A stretch of DNA of 64,000 nucleotides from Pseudomonadales bacterium. GTDB lineage: Bacteria; Pseudomonadota; Gammaproteobacteria; Pseudomonadales; Azotimanducaceae. The notes below the pieces were generated by a model. That model was not told the origin of the DNA, did no database searches, and was given only the letters and a program-made list of their open reading frames with translations. This document shows positions 36,862 to 45,747 of this stretch, piece by piece (position 1 is the first letter of the stretch; each line of letters opens with the position of its first letter). The translations under genes and the position numbers were made by a program. The stretch lies in contig JANQPF010000005.1 in NCBI GenBank assembly GCA_028285415.1, positions 1 to 64,000 of the forward strand, read 5' to 3'.

Positions 36862-37223
36862 TGCCTGATGGAACCATGGATTGGGATGTGTACAAGGCGC
36901 TTTGCGACCGTCCCGACCATTGGACAAGGTGGATGCTCGAGCAGTGTATCGACCTCTTCGAACAGCTCGAACGGGCTGAGCTGAGCGCGTTGCTGAAAGA
37001 CGCGGCAGCGTCTGAACCTCTGCAGACGCCTGCTGACCATACGGGCCCGCCGGCTTCCCAGGTGCTGCACGTCGATCTCGACAGGGAGGTTCGCGAAGCC
37101 ATGCTGTCGGCCATTCAAGATGCTCACGCACGTGGGATGACAACGCGACAGACGGAACGCCGAGGTCTCGGCGGCTTTGTGGAAGCCTGGCGGGAATACG
37201 CCGCGTACGAGCCGGAACGTTGA
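36861..37223 (+). CDS. Hypothetical 120-residue protein between purC and biotin carboxylase
   Basis: I do not recognise this protein. It is acidic at the N terminus, has a helical segment WTRWMLEQCIDLFEQLERAE at about 22-41, a Pro-rich middle and a second helix with DLDREVREAMLSAIQDAHA at 72-90. Its ATG shares one base with the purC stop and its stop overlaps the TTG start of the biotin carboxylase gene by 4 nt, which supports it as a real translated gene in a coupled operon. No cofactor or metal motif is visible. Confidence 0.72.
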   Translation: MPDGTMDWDVYKALCDRPDHWTRWMLEQCIDLFEQLERAELSALLKDAAASEPLQTPADHTGPPASQVLHVDLDREVREAMLSAIQDAHARGMTTRQTERRGLGGFVEAWREYAAYEPER

Positions 37224-38545
37224 ACACAGTCCTCATCTGCAATCGCGGCGCCATTGCCCGCCGCGTGGTTCGAGCGTGCCGTGCGCTGGGCAAGCGCAGC
37301 GTCGTGGTCTTCTCCGAAGCGGACGCCGGAGCGCCCTACCTCGAGGAGGCTGACGAGGCGTTTGGATTGTCCGGGTCGCAGCCCCTTGATACCTATCTCA
37401 ATCAGGATGCCTTACTGGAGATAGCCCGTCAGTGTGGCGCGGACGCCGTGCATCCGGGTTATGGATTTCTCGCTGAAAACGCAGCGTTTGCAGAGCGCGT
37501 GATTGCAGCCGGGTTGACGTTCATTGGTCCTGACCCCCGCTGGCTCGCGGACATGGGGGACAAGGTTGCCGCTCGCCGATTCATGCAGGAGAAGGGGTTC
37601 CCGGTATTTGCCGGTAGTGATCTTCTGACTGACGACGCCAGTGCGGTCGCCGCAGCGGCGGCGATTGGTTACCCGGTCCTCGTCAAACCCAGCGGCGGGG
37701 GAGGTGGCATGGGCATGCAGGCCGTGCCGGACGAGGCGGCGCTCGTTGCCGCCGTCAAGCGGGCGCAGGCGGTGAGCGCAAGCGCCTTCGGCAGCGACGG
37801 TGTTTACCTGGAAAGGCTGCTCGAGCGTCCGCGGCACATCGAATTTCAGATTGCCGCAGACGGTCAGGGCGGTGCTGTACACGTCTACGAGCGCGAGTGT
37901 TCCGTGCAGCGGCGCAATCAGAAGCTCATCGAAGAATGTCCCGCGCCGGGCGTTGATCCCAATCTGGTGAACGAAACCGCAGAACTGGCTGCCCGGGTTT
38001 GCGGCGCCATCGGCTATGACAACGTCGGTACGCTGGAAACTCTGTTTACGGCAGACGGTGAGGTCGGGTTCCTGGAGATGAACACGCGCATACAGGTTGA
38101 GCATGGCGTGACAGAGATGGTGACGGGTTGCGATCTCGTGCAGCTGCAGATATCGCTGGCAGAAGGCGGCACTTTGCCGCAGATACCCGTGCGCGACGGT
38201 TTTGCGATCGAAGCGCGGTTGTACGCGGAGGATCCGCAGACGCTCATGCCCTCAACGGGCCGGCTTGCGCACTTCCAATGGCCGCGGCTGCACGGCGTTC
38301 GGGTCGAGAGCGGCTATCAGGCGGGGCAGAATGTCACGCCCTACTACGACGCGCTGCTCGCCAAGATCATTGCGCACGGGGAAACCCGGGAGATGGCGAT
38401 TGGCCGTCTTCTGGTGGCGCTTAGAGCGTTTGAGGTCAGCGGCGTGACGACGAACGCACCACTCCTGATGAAGGTGCTCCAGGATCAGGATTTTTTGCAG
38501 GGCCGCGTGGATACGTCGATTGTCCCGCGGATACTGAACGGTTAG
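37220..38545 (+). CDS. Biotin carboxylase subunit (AccC/PccA-type)
   Basis: An ATP-grasp biotin carboxylase of 441 residues that carboxylates biotin on a carrier protein. Motifs: NRGAIARRVVRACR start, the Gly-rich ATP loop KPSGGGGGMGM, ECSVQRRNQKLIEECPAP and the ATP/Mg site EMNTRIQVEHGVTE. EMNTR is typical of acyl-CoA carboxylases; E. coli AccC usually has EMNPR. The start is TTG at 37220, overlapped 4 nt by the upstream ORF. Length excludes a fused carrier domain, and the carrier is the separate gene 18 nt downstream. Carboxyltransferase candidates include the gene at 46562. Confidence 0.88.
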   Translation: MNTVLICNRGAIARRVVRACRALGKRSVVVFSEADAGAPYLEEADEAFGLSGSQPLDTYLNQDALLEIARQCGADAVHPGYGFLAENAAFAERVIAAGLTFIGPDPRWLADMGDKVAARRFMQEKGFPVFAGSDLLTDDASAVAAAAAIGYPVLVKPSGGGGGMGMQAVPDEAALVAAVKRAQAVSASAFGSDGVYLERLLERPRHIEFQIAADGQGGAVHVYERECSVQRRNQKLIEECPAPGVDPNLVNETAELAARVCGAIGYDNVGTLETLFTADGEVGFLEMNTRIQVEHGVTEMVTGCDLVQLQISLAEGGTLPQIPVRDGFAIEARLYAEDPQTLMPSTGRLAHFQWPRLHGVRVESGYQAGQNVTPYYDALLAKIIAHGETREMAIGRLLVALRAFEVSGVTTNAPLLMKVLQDQDFLQGRVDTSIVPRILNG

Positions 38546-38563
38546 GCAGAGGAGGATCAGCAA

Positions 38564-38785
38564 TTGGCGAGACACGAAGTAGAGAGTGAGGTGACGGGTA
38601 ACGTCTGGAAGGTGTTGCTCGAAGTCGGCGCCGCTGTCGAAGAAGGTGATGTCATCATGATTCTGGAGTCCATGAAAATGGAAATCCCCGTGGAGGCACC
38701 GGCCGGCGGCACGGTTGCTGAGATCTGCGTGGCGCCCGAAGACCAGGTCGAAGAAGACCAGCTCCTCGCCGTGGTCGAAGACTGA
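38564..38785 (+). CDS. Biotinyl carrier domain protein (minimal BCCP)
   Basis: A 73-residue protein consisting only of a biotinyl/lipoyl domain, with the biotin site ESMKME (Lys38) flanked by IMIL and IPVEAPAGG. Standard AccB is about 150-170 residues with a long N-terminal linker; this one is minimal. The TTG start at 38564 follows a strong AGAGGAGG site. It is the natural partner of the biotin carboxylase encoded 18 nt upstream, and the two end this operon. Confidence 0.92.
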   Translation: MARHEVESEVTGNVWKVLLEVGAAVEEGDVIMILESMKMEIPVEAPAGGTVAEICVAPEDQVEEDQLLAVVED

Positions 38786-38806
38786 CCTGGACTCGGCGGC
38801 TTCTCG

Positions 38807-41338
38807 CTAGATACGCCATACGGGCAGGCGCACGGTGAAGGTTGTGCCCTCGCCCCAGACGCTGTCGACGTCAATTGTGCCGTCGTGGCGATCAATGACT
38901 GTCTTGACGAAACGCAGGCCAAGGCCCGCTCCCCGGTGCTCTGCCAGCTGGGGTGCAGCTGAGCGGAAAAACGGCGCAAAAATGTGTTGGATTTCGTCTT
39001 CGGGAATACCGTATCCCTGATCGCGAACTGTCACGATCGCGCCGGTCTCGTCCCGCGTGAGCGTCATGACAACCTCCGTGCCGGCATCGCTGTACTTGAT
39101 GGCGTTGCCGAGGAGGTTGATGAACGCGCGCTCCAGGAGCTCGCCGTTGCCGTTTACCCAGACGCCTTCCTCGGCGGATGTGGGGTCGAGTCTGGCATCG
39201 ACACGACAGACAATGTTCTTATCCCGGGCCAGAAAAAAGACCTGCTCGACGGCGTTGTGCAGGACCTGCTCGAGCTCCATGTCGTACTTTTCGAATCCGC
39301 TCTGCAGCTGCAGGCGCGAGAGCTGCAGAAACTGTTCGGACGTCGACAAACCTTTCTGGGTGTAGCGACTGATCTCAGTCAGCAGCGGGTGGTCCTCCGG
39401 TGCGCCGCGGATCAATGCCAGAACGGAAAGCAGCGGTGAGCGGATGTCGTGCGAAAGAATCGCCAGGGCCTCTTCCCGTTGCGCCTGCGCTTCACGGATG
39501 GCGGAGAGATCGGCAAGCGTGACCACCCACAACGGCGCATAGGTGTCGCTTGCCTGCAGCAACGGCTCGATCCCCACGAACACGGGCAACTGTTCCTCGT
39601 TGTGACCCTCGAAGTAGGTGGGTTCATGGTTGAACACGGCCCGTCTGGCAATGTCTATCCAGGTCTGCCCCAGCGGCGGCTGGATTGTCTCCAGCGCGTC
39701 AAGGGCGGCGTTCGTCTCCATCTGTGAGAGGTTGAGTAACTTGTCAGCGGCGGCGTTGGCAAAGCGCACCTCACCAAACGCGGAGACGATGAGCGCGCCG
39801 TTCGACATGTGACTCAGGCCCGCAAGGCCCATCGCGCGGCCTTCGCGCACCTCCTGTGCGGCGAGCTCTAGTCTCCTGATCTGGGCGGCCAGGATTTCGC
39901 CGGGGAGTCCGGGACTGTACTCCGGGACGTGGAAGTACGCCTCTTCTGCGGCGCGTAACAGCGCTGCCTCCCTGGTCTGGAGTGGTTCGCCGCGGCTGCA
40001 GCGCAGGCTCAAGGTGCCGTCGTCACCCGTGTCCAGCGTAACGGACGCGCCGAGCAGCGTTTCCAGCTGATCCATGACGGCGCTGCGCCTGTTGGTCGAG
40101 TGTTGTGAAACGTTGCTCCACTCTCGGCTCTCGGCGTCGATGCGTGCAAGCTCGCGTTGAATGAATGACCAGGCGATCTCGTGGCGCCGCCAGCTCCATA
40201 GCGGGTAGAGGAGCGCAACGGCGGCGGTGGCGTTGGTGAGCGGCAGATACAGCCAGAAAGTGGAGAGCGCGACCACCGACAGGAACAGCGGCAGCGCCGC
40301 GAGGCCGAAGGTCACCGCCAGCATCTGCTTGGGCCTGAGCCGTGGCAGAAGAATGGTACAGGCGCCGACAACCATCATCGCCAGGAGCACGTTCAGCCAT
40401 GTCGGGGCCGGGCGGATCAAGGTGCCTGCCAGGATTGCGCTCAGCAGATTGGCGTTGAATTCCACGCCGGACATCGGGCCCACGTCTCCGCTCGTTGGGC
40501 TCGTGACCCAGTCGCCGGTACCCGTAGCGGTGAGGCCAGCCAGGACGATCCTGCCGCCGAGCGCGCTGTCCAGCAGCTCGAAGTCAGCGGCTTCCGTCAG
40601 CAGCGTTTCGGCTGATACCTGCGGATAGGTCCCCGGCGGGCCGGCGAATGGCAGGCGGGCGAAATCGCACTTGACCACGTTGAGCCCGGCCGGGGCTTCA
40701 GACAGGCAAGCGTTCTCAGCTTTTCGATTGGCGACCGCCCCTGCTATCTCCTGCATGAGATGAGGCCAGCTCGCGGTGCCCACACCCTGGTACAGATAGG
40801 TACCCCGGACAATGGCGTCCTCGTCCAGCTCTACGTGGACGTGTCCAAGCTTGTCTGTGACGTCAATGAGATCGCTGAACGGCAGCACCTCAATGTGCTG
40901 TCGACCCTGGCCGAGCGTATCGATCATCATAGGTAACGCGAGCTCGTCGACCTCGGACGCCGCCTGCACCAACGAACTGTCGTCGTCGGTGGTTCCGGCG
41001 TAGATGATGTCCAGTGCCACGACGCTGGGGCGATGCGCATTTATCCGGCGCAGGAGGTCTGCCTGCAGGCTGCGTGGCCACGGCCAGGGACCGAACGCGT
41101 ACAGGCTCGCGTCGTCGATCGCAACGATGACGATGTCCTCCTGCATCGGTGCGGAGATCAAGGCAATCTGCAGGTCATACAGGACGCCATCCAGCGACTC
41201 AAACCAGCGCTGGTGGTATGACAAAAGAACGAAAGCGCACGCGAAAACCAGGAGCACGGTCGACTCCAGGCGAAAGCGCCGTTGCGGGTTGGACTGCCCT
41301 GCTACAGCACGATGAGAGGTATGAGGAGACTCATCCAC
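38807..41338 (-). CDS. CHASE2 domain sensor histidine kinase
   Basis: A large membrane kinase of 843 residues. An N-terminal helix (about 24-40) precedes an extracytoplasmic CHASE2 domain (about 45-330, with IVIVAIDDASL, WPWPR and VVALDIIY), followed by about three helices (about 320-400), a PAS-like region (about 500-610) and the kinase core with H630 (LSHDIRSPLLS), an N box (LGNAIKYS) and DxGxG and GAGLGL G boxes. It overlaps the FecR-domain gene by 37 nt. CHASE2 usually senses an unknown extracytoplasmic cue. Confidence 0.92.
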   Translation of the reverse strand: MDESPHTSHRAVAGQSNPQRRFRLESTVLLVFACAFVLLSYHQRWFESLDGVLYDLQIALISAPMQEDIVIVAIDDASLYAFGPWPWPRSLQADLLRRINAHRPSVVALDIIYAGTTDDDSSLVQAASEVDELALPMMIDTLGQGRQHIEVLPFSDLIDVTDKLGHVHVELDEDAIVRGTYLYQGVGTASWPHLMQEIAGAVANRKAENACLSEAPAGLNVVKCDFARLPFAGPPGTYPQVSAETLLTEAADFELLDSALGGRIVLAGLTATGTGDWVTSPTSGDVGPMSGVEFNANLLSAILAGTLIRPAPTWLNVLLAMMVVGACTILLPRLRPKQMLAVTFGLAALPLFLSVVALSTFWLYLPLTNATAAVALLYPLWSWRRHEIAWSFIQRELARIDAESREWSNVSQHSTNRRSAVMDQLETLLGASVTLDTGDDGTLSLRCSRGEPLQTREAALLRAAEEAYFHVPEYSPGLPGEILAAQIRRLELAAQEVREGRAMGLAGLSHMSNGALIVSAFGEVRFANAAADKLLNLSQMETNAALDALETIQPPLGQTWIDIARRAVFNHEPTYFEGHNEEQLPVFVGIEPLLQASDTYAPLWVVTLADLSAIREAQAQREEALAILSHDIRSPLLSVLALIRGAPEDHPLLTEISRYTQKGLSTSEQFLQLSRLQLQSGFEKYDMELEQVLHNAVEQVFFLARDKNIVCRVDARLDPTSAEEGVWVNGNGELLERAFINLLGNAIKYSDAGTEVVMTLTRDETGAIVTVRDQGYGIPEDEIQHIFAPFFRSAAPQLAEHRGAGLGLRFVKTVIDRHDGTIDVDSVWGEGTTFTVRLPVWRI

Positions 41339-42840
41339 CAGGGCCGTTTGAATACCTGTATGGGATGTACCAGCGCTTCACTTTGCAGCGAGTTCTGCAC
41401 CGACGCAAGGCGCATCTCGTAGTCGCCGTAGCTGTCGACGTCAATTTCCGCGTTATTGCCGGTCACGGTCTTCTCGAAGACTGCGCTGCCGTCGATGCGG
41501 GAGACGCGCAGCACGTAGGTCTGTTCTTCCTCGCCCTGCCAGCTGAAGAAAAGGCGTTTGTCCCGACGCTTGATGCGCAGATCTTCAGGTGAGGGAGGTA
41601 GCAGGGTAAAGGCGCCCGGGTCTGACGGGGCGGAGTCCGTCGCCTGCACCTGCCAACGGTATGCACCTGCGGGCAGACGCGCCTGGTAGTCCGTCCCGTC
41701 GGTTTCGAAACGGTGCGCATCGGCAAGATGGTCGGCTTCGAGCGTCAGCACAAACGCAGTCTCAGGATCGGAGTATTGCCAGGCGAATCGAACGTCACCG
41801 GCGAGGCTTTGTCTCACCGCCGTCAGCTGGGGTGCCCTGGCGCGAACGTTGAGTACGCGACTCGCGTCATAGCCTTCGATGGCGTTGGCTGACACACCAC
41901 GCACGCTGAGGCGGTACTGCCCGGGTCGCACAGCGACCGCCGTGCTGGGCTCGCTCGTAACCAGCTGTGAAACGGCAATCTCCGGCTGGGTGACGGCGGC
42001 CCACGTGATCACGTAACGTGCCGCACCGGCAACGGCCTGCCAGCGTATGTCAGCCCGTTCAGCTGTCTCCGTTGCCTGCTCGAGCCATTGCGGTGCCTCC
42101 AGAAGCTGTTCTTTGACGACAACGCCGCTACCCGCCGCAACGCCGAAGCCCGCAGGCAGATCGGTGTTCTGATCCGGGCGCAGGAACGCGACCAGGCCTT
42201 CCAGGGTTTCGCTGTTGGATTGGCCTGCTTCTTCGCTATGCGCCACGCGGAACTCGGTGCCGCGCACGGCCGCAATTCCCTGCGGCGTCTGTATGCGGAA
42301 ACGGTCTCCTCGGTTCTGAGGTTGAACCCGGGCATCCCCGCGTCCGTAAGCAAATCGGAGATGGGTGTCGACCATACCGGCAGGACCGAAAGCCGTAAGC
42401 TTGTTGAACAGCACGCGGGAGTCAGGCTGAACCGAAAGCTGGGAGCCGTCGGCAAACGCCACCAACGCTGCCCCCTCACCGGTAATGATGCTGTAACCCA
42501 TCAGCAGCTCGTCGCCGCTTCTTGCAGGCACTTCAGGATCTTGCGGTGCGGCGCCTTGTTTGATGCGCGCATCCCCGGAGACCTGCACGACGCTTGCCGT
42601 AGCCGGGGCGAACACCAGCCATGCGGTAGGGATGGCGATACGCTGTCCGGCGCGAACGGCTGAAACGTTGGCGAGTCCGTTGTGATCTGCGATTGCCCCG
42701 GCCAGGCTTGCGCTACCGCAGTAGTCGCGGGCGATGCTCCAGAGCTCATCGCCCGGGCGCAACGTGTATTCCCAATCATCCGCAGCCGCGTTGCACGCAA
42801 ACGCGAGACTCAGAGCGAGTAAAACGCAGTACCGGGTCAT
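41302..42840 (-). CDS. FecR domain protein with LysM motif, periplasmic
   Basis: A 512-residue exported protein with a Sec signal peptide (cleavage after NAAA), a LysM-like domain (about 24-70, RPGDELWSIARDYCG and NGLANVSAVRAGQRIAIP), a FecR domain (about 85-215: AFADGSQLSVQPDSRV, GIAAVRGTEFRV) and then fibronectin-like beta repeats, ending in a C-terminal hydrophobic helix (WWMSLLIPLIVL). This is unlike TonB-coupled FecR: no TonB-box receptor or sigma factor is nearby. It sits between the OmpR-type regulator and CHASE2 kinase genes, overlapping both (4 and 37 nt). Confidence 0.9.
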   Translation of the reverse strand: MTRYCVLLALSLAFACNAAADDWEYTLRPGDELWSIARDYCGSASLAGAIADHNGLANVSAVRAGQRIAIPTAWLVFAPATASVVQVSGDARIKQGAAPQDPEVPARSGDELLMGYSIITGEGAALVAFADGSQLSVQPDSRVLFNKLTAFGPAGMVDTHLRFAYGRGDARVQPQNRGDRFRIQTPQGIAAVRGTEFRVAHSEEAGQSNSETLEGLVAFLRPDQNTDLPAGFGVAAGSGVVVKEQLLEAPQWLEQATETAERADIRWQAVAGAARYVITWAAVTQPEIAVSQLVTSEPSTAVAVRPGQYRLSVRGVSANAIEGYDASRVLNVRARAPQLTAVRQSLAGDVRFAWQYSDPETAFVLTLEADHLADAHRFETDGTDYQARLPAGAYRWQVQATDSAPSDPGAFTLLPPSPEDLRIKRRDKRLFFSWQGEEEQTYVLRVSRIDGSAVFEKTVTGNNAEIDVDSYGDYEMRLASVQNSLQSEALVHPIQVFKRPWWMSLLIPLIVL

Positions 42841-43508
42841 AGCTCTTCGAGACGATAACCGTGCTGATAGATCGTTTTGATGCGGAATCCCTTTTCAGGC
42901 GTGATTGCCAGGCGTTTGCGGATGCGGCTCACATGCACATCCACGGTGCGTGTGTTGAGGCCGCTGACGCCCCAGACGTCGCGCAGCAGCTGTTCGCGTG
43001 ACAGCAGCCTGCCTTTGTGCCGGAACATATACCAAGCGAGATCGAAGTCTTTTGCCGTCAGGTCGCACGGCTCGCCGTCCAGCAGCACGTCCTGGCTCTG
43101 CGGTTTGAACGTGTACGGCCCGATATCGAAATCGAGCTCCTGGTTGGCCAAGCGCCGTCCGAGCGCGTCGACGCGCGCCAGAAACTCTGCCTGGCTGATC
43201 TGCTTGACCATGTAGTCGTCAGCACCGTTTGCCAGCGCGTTGACGATGTCCGTTTCTGCTTCCCGCTGGGTAACAAAAAGCACGGGCACGTGCCAGCTCA
43301 CTTTGCTGCGCACGTCACCCAGCACTTCAATACCCGTGCTGTCCGGAAGCTCCCAGTCGAGAATGAGCAGGTCGAAGCGGCCGTCCTCGAGCGCCACGCG
43401 GATGTCCTTGCCGCGTTCAAAATGACGAACTTCGTGACCCGCCTCTCGTAGCCATCCCAGCAGCATCTGTGCCTGTGCCGGGTCGTCTTCCAACATCCAG
43501 ATGTTCAT
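42837..43508 (-). CDS. OmpR-family response regulator
   Basis: A 223-residue two-component regulator. Receiver: D8/D9, phosphoacceptor D51 (LLILDWELPDS), T80 and K102. The C-terminal winged helix (about 125-223) shows the OmpR-type signature RGLLSREQLLRDVWG... TVDVHVSRIRKRL. It is the first gene of a three-gene operon (regulator, FecR/LysM protein, CHASE2 kinase), with 4-nt overlap to the FecR gene, and is the likely partner of the kinase. Regulon unknown. Confidence 0.94.
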   Translation of the reverse strand: MNIWMLEDDPAQAQMLLGWLREAGHEVRHFERGKDIRVALEDGRFDLLILDWELPDSTGIEVLGDVRSKVSWHVPVLFVTQREAETDIVNALANGADDYMVKQISQAEFLARVDALGRRLANQELDFDIGPYTFKPQSQDVLLDGEPCDLTAKDFDLAWYMFRHKGRLLSREQLLRDVWGVSGLNTRTVDVHVSRIRKRLAITPEKGFRIKTIYQHGYRLEEL

Positions 43509-43523
43509 AGCTTCAGCATACCT

Positions 43524-43814
43524 TCATTGTATTGTCGGTCGAAAGCGCTCCACCCACGGAGCAATGGTAAAAACGCTAGCCTGCGCCAGCGCAGGCGAGA
43601 TGCCGGCATCGAGGGCGACACGTTTTGCATCCACTGCGTGCACGAAGCTGCGACGATCCAGTCGCTCCAGTACTTGACTGAGGTTGCCGTTCACCGTCCC
43701 CAGCTGGGCAGAGATCTGATCGGCAACGGTGAGGATGTTGCCGGATGAAAGTCCCAGGCTGCACAGGTCCGCATGCAGCAGCGGGTGATGGCGGATCAGT
43801 TGGGCCAGGTTCAT
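43524..43814 (-). CDS. Small hypothetical protein upstream of the CHASE2 operon
   Basis: A 96-residue protein, ATG at 43814 (MNLAQLIRHHPLLHADLC), amphipathic and mostly helical, with SAQLGTVNGNLSQVLERLDRR. I do not recognise it. The open frame runs further upstream to 44297 but that part overlaps the flavin monooxygenase gene and is not convincing protein. It lies 15 nt upstream of the OmpR-type regulator on the same strand and may be cotranscribed. No membrane helix or catalytic motif is visible. Confidence 0.6.
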   Translation of the reverse strand: MNLAQLIRHHPLLHADLCSLGLSSGNILTVADQISAQLGTVNGNLSQVLERLDRRSFVHAVDAKRVALDAGISPALAQASVFTIAPWVERFRPTIQ

Positions 43815-43991
43815 CGCTACTCCGTGGTCGTGAATGTCACTACCGTACCGTAAACGCGAGGGTGTTCGGGCTGGACGAGCGGACGAAAGGGCCGTTTTTG
43901 CAGGGGTTTTACAAATCCGGGGGCTTTCGACACACTCCTTGTCGGGACGGCCACGAACGGGATGAGTCGTGGACGCGTGGAGGGGAGAAAC

Positions 43992-45254
43992 GTGAACAAA
44001 CCAGTGCTGATTGCAGGCGCCGGCGTCGGCGGGCTTACCACCGCGCTGTATCTTCACGCCAGCGGCGTGCCGGTGCAGATCTACGAAAGCGTCGGTGAGA
44101 TTCGGCCGTTGGGTGTCGGGATCAATCTGCTGCCTCACGCCATTGCCTGTCTCGACGAATTGGGCTTGACCGAAAGCCTGCTGGCGCTTGGCATCGAAAC
44201 TCAGGAGCTGCGGTACTTCAATAAGTTTGGGCAGGAAGTCTGGCAGGAGCCGCGCGGGCGTGCTGCGGGGCTGCCGTATCCCCAGGTCTCGATTCATCGC
44301 GGCGACCTGCAGATGCTGCTATTGGCGGAAGTTGAGGCGCGCCTTGGAGCGGATGCGGTGCGCTGCAGCGCAACGGTCGAGAGCGTTGCATCGGACGATA
44401 ACGGCGCCTCGCTCACCTTCACGGATGCGGACGGTGTCAGTCACGCCGTCGAAGGCGCCGGCGTTATCGGCGCTGACGGCATTCACTCGACCATTAGAGC
44501 GCAGTTTTACCCCGATGAGGGTATGCCCATCTGGAACGGCGCCATCCTCTGGCGCGGCCTGTCGTCGACGGAACAGTTCCTTTCCGGGCGCTCGATGTTC
44601 ATGGCGGGTAACATGCACCAGAAGTTCGTGGCGTATCCCGTCAATCAGCAGGCATATCTCAGGGGGGAGTCGCTGACGAACTGGATTGCCGAGCTGCGCT
44701 ACCCAGTTACGGCGCTGATGGAGCGTGAGGACTGGAACCGGTCCGGCAATTTCGATGAGTTCGAACCAGAATTCGCGAGTTGGGACTTCCCCTGGTTCAA
44801 CGTGCCGGCGCTGCTCTCTCGTAGAGATCCTTGTTACGAGTTTCCCATGGTTGATCGCGATCCGGTGGAAGCATGGACGTTCGGCTGCGTCACGCTGCTC
44901 GGCGATGCCGCCCACCCCATGTATCCGATTGGATCGAACGGCGCGTCGCAGGCCATCCTCGATGCGCGCGCGCTGACGGCGGCAGTGGTCGAGGAAAGAT
45001 CCGTGGCGGCGGCTTTCAAGCGTTACGAAACGGAGCGCCTGCCACCGACCGCCGCGATCGTCAGAGCCAACCGCGGCAATGGACCGGAGCAGGTGATGCA
45101 GCTGGCTGAGGAGCGAGCGCCTGACGGCTTCAACGACATTGAAGACGTTGTGCCGATGGCCGAACGACAGGCCATTGCGGATCGTTACAAACAGATTGCC
45201 GGATTCACCACGGCAGATCTCGAACGCGCCAGGCAGCGGGTCGAGAATGCCTGA
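43992..45254 (+). CDS. FAD-dependent monooxygenase, PhzS-like
   Basis: A 420-residue flavoprotein of the p-hydroxybenzoate hydroxylase class. GAGVGGLTTALYLHASG holds the FAD Rossmann motif and GDAAHPMYPIGSNGASQA the second FAD site. It is closest to PhzS, the phenazine-1-carboxylate hydroxylase of Pseudomonas: EIRPLGVGINLLPHA, TQELRYFNKFG, SIHRGDLQMLLL. PhzS-like enzymes occur widely outside phenazine producers, so substrate is uncertain. GTG 43992 has AGGGGAGAAA upstream and is preferred to an ATG 30 nt earlier. The thioesterase gene overlaps by 8 nt. Confidence 0.87.
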   Translation: MNKPVLIAGAGVGGLTTALYLHASGVPVQIYESVGEIRPLGVGINLLPHAIACLDELGLTESLLALGIETQELRYFNKFGQEVWQEPRGRAAGLPYPQVSIHRGDLQMLLLAEVEARLGADAVRCSATVESVASDDNGASLTFTDADGVSHAVEGAGVIGADGIHSTIRAQFYPDEGMPIWNGAILWRGLSSTEQFLSGRSMFMAGNMHQKFVAYPVNQQAYLRGESLTNWIAELRYPVTALMEREDWNRSGNFDEFEPEFASWDFPWFNVPALLSRRDPCYEFPMVDRDPVEAWTFGCVTLLGDAAHPMYPIGSNGASQAILDARALTAAVVEERSVAAAFKRYETERLPPTAAIVRANRGNGPEQVMQLAEERAPDGFNDIEDVVPMAERQAIADRYKQIAGFTTADLERARQRVENA

Positions 45255-45681
45255 GCGGGCGATCTGGGTGACGACGCCGGATCTCAGTGCTCTGAATGAG
45301 CTCCATCAGGGTACCGCGGTCTCTCGTCTTGGCATTGAAATGATCGAAGTCGGCGACGATTTTCTGGCCGGCCGAATGCCGGTTGATGAGCGCACGATGC
45401 AACCGTTCGGACTCCTGCACGGCGGGGCGTCGGCGCTCCTCCTGGAGACGCTCGCGAGCGCAGCCGCCAACCACTGCGTACCGGAGACTCACATGTGCGT
45501 GGGCATTGAAATCAACTGCAACCATCTGCACGGGGTGGGATCGGGCTGGGTGCGGGGTAGCGCCCGGGCGTTGCGCATCGGGCGCACGTCCATGGTCTGG
45601 GATCTCGAGGCGCGTGACGATGCCCGGCGGCTGGTTACGGCCGGTCGTCTGACCACAATGGTGGTCGCAAAACCGGCGTAA
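45247..45681 (+). CDS. Hotdog-fold thioesterase, PaaI/YdiI type
   Basis: A 144-residue acyl-CoA thioesterase candidate. HGG at 58-60 and the catalytic Glu67 (LLETLASAA) match the YdiI/PaaI hotdog family, including 1,4-dihydroxy-2-naphthoyl-CoA thioesterase; LHGGASALLLE is typical of that branch. The ATG at 45247 overlaps the monooxygenase end by 8 nt. Coupled expression with a PhzS-like enzyme suggests an aromatic acyl-CoA or ring-hydroxylated substrate, but this is inference. Confidence 0.87.
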   Translation: MPERAIWVTTPDLSALNELHQGTAVSRLGIEMIEVGDDFLAGRMPVDERTMQPFGLLHGGASALLLETLASAAANHCVPETHMCVGIEINCNHLHGVGSGWVRGSARALRIGRTSMVWDLEARDDARRLVTAGRLTTMVVAKPA

Positions 45682-45747
45682 GATCGAATCCTACCGAGTG
45701 TGTTAGCATCCCGCGGCTTGAATAAAAAAACGGATCAGGGGGAAGCA

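Noticed and set aside
34460..37293. Long minus-strand ORFs over the CGS-family, SDR and purC genes
   Set aside because: These are shadows of strongly matched plus-strand genes with no protein motif of their own.
43815..44297. N-terminal extension of the small ORF at 43524
   Set aside because: It overlaps the FAD Rossmann motif of the monooxygenase on the other strand and has no protein character.
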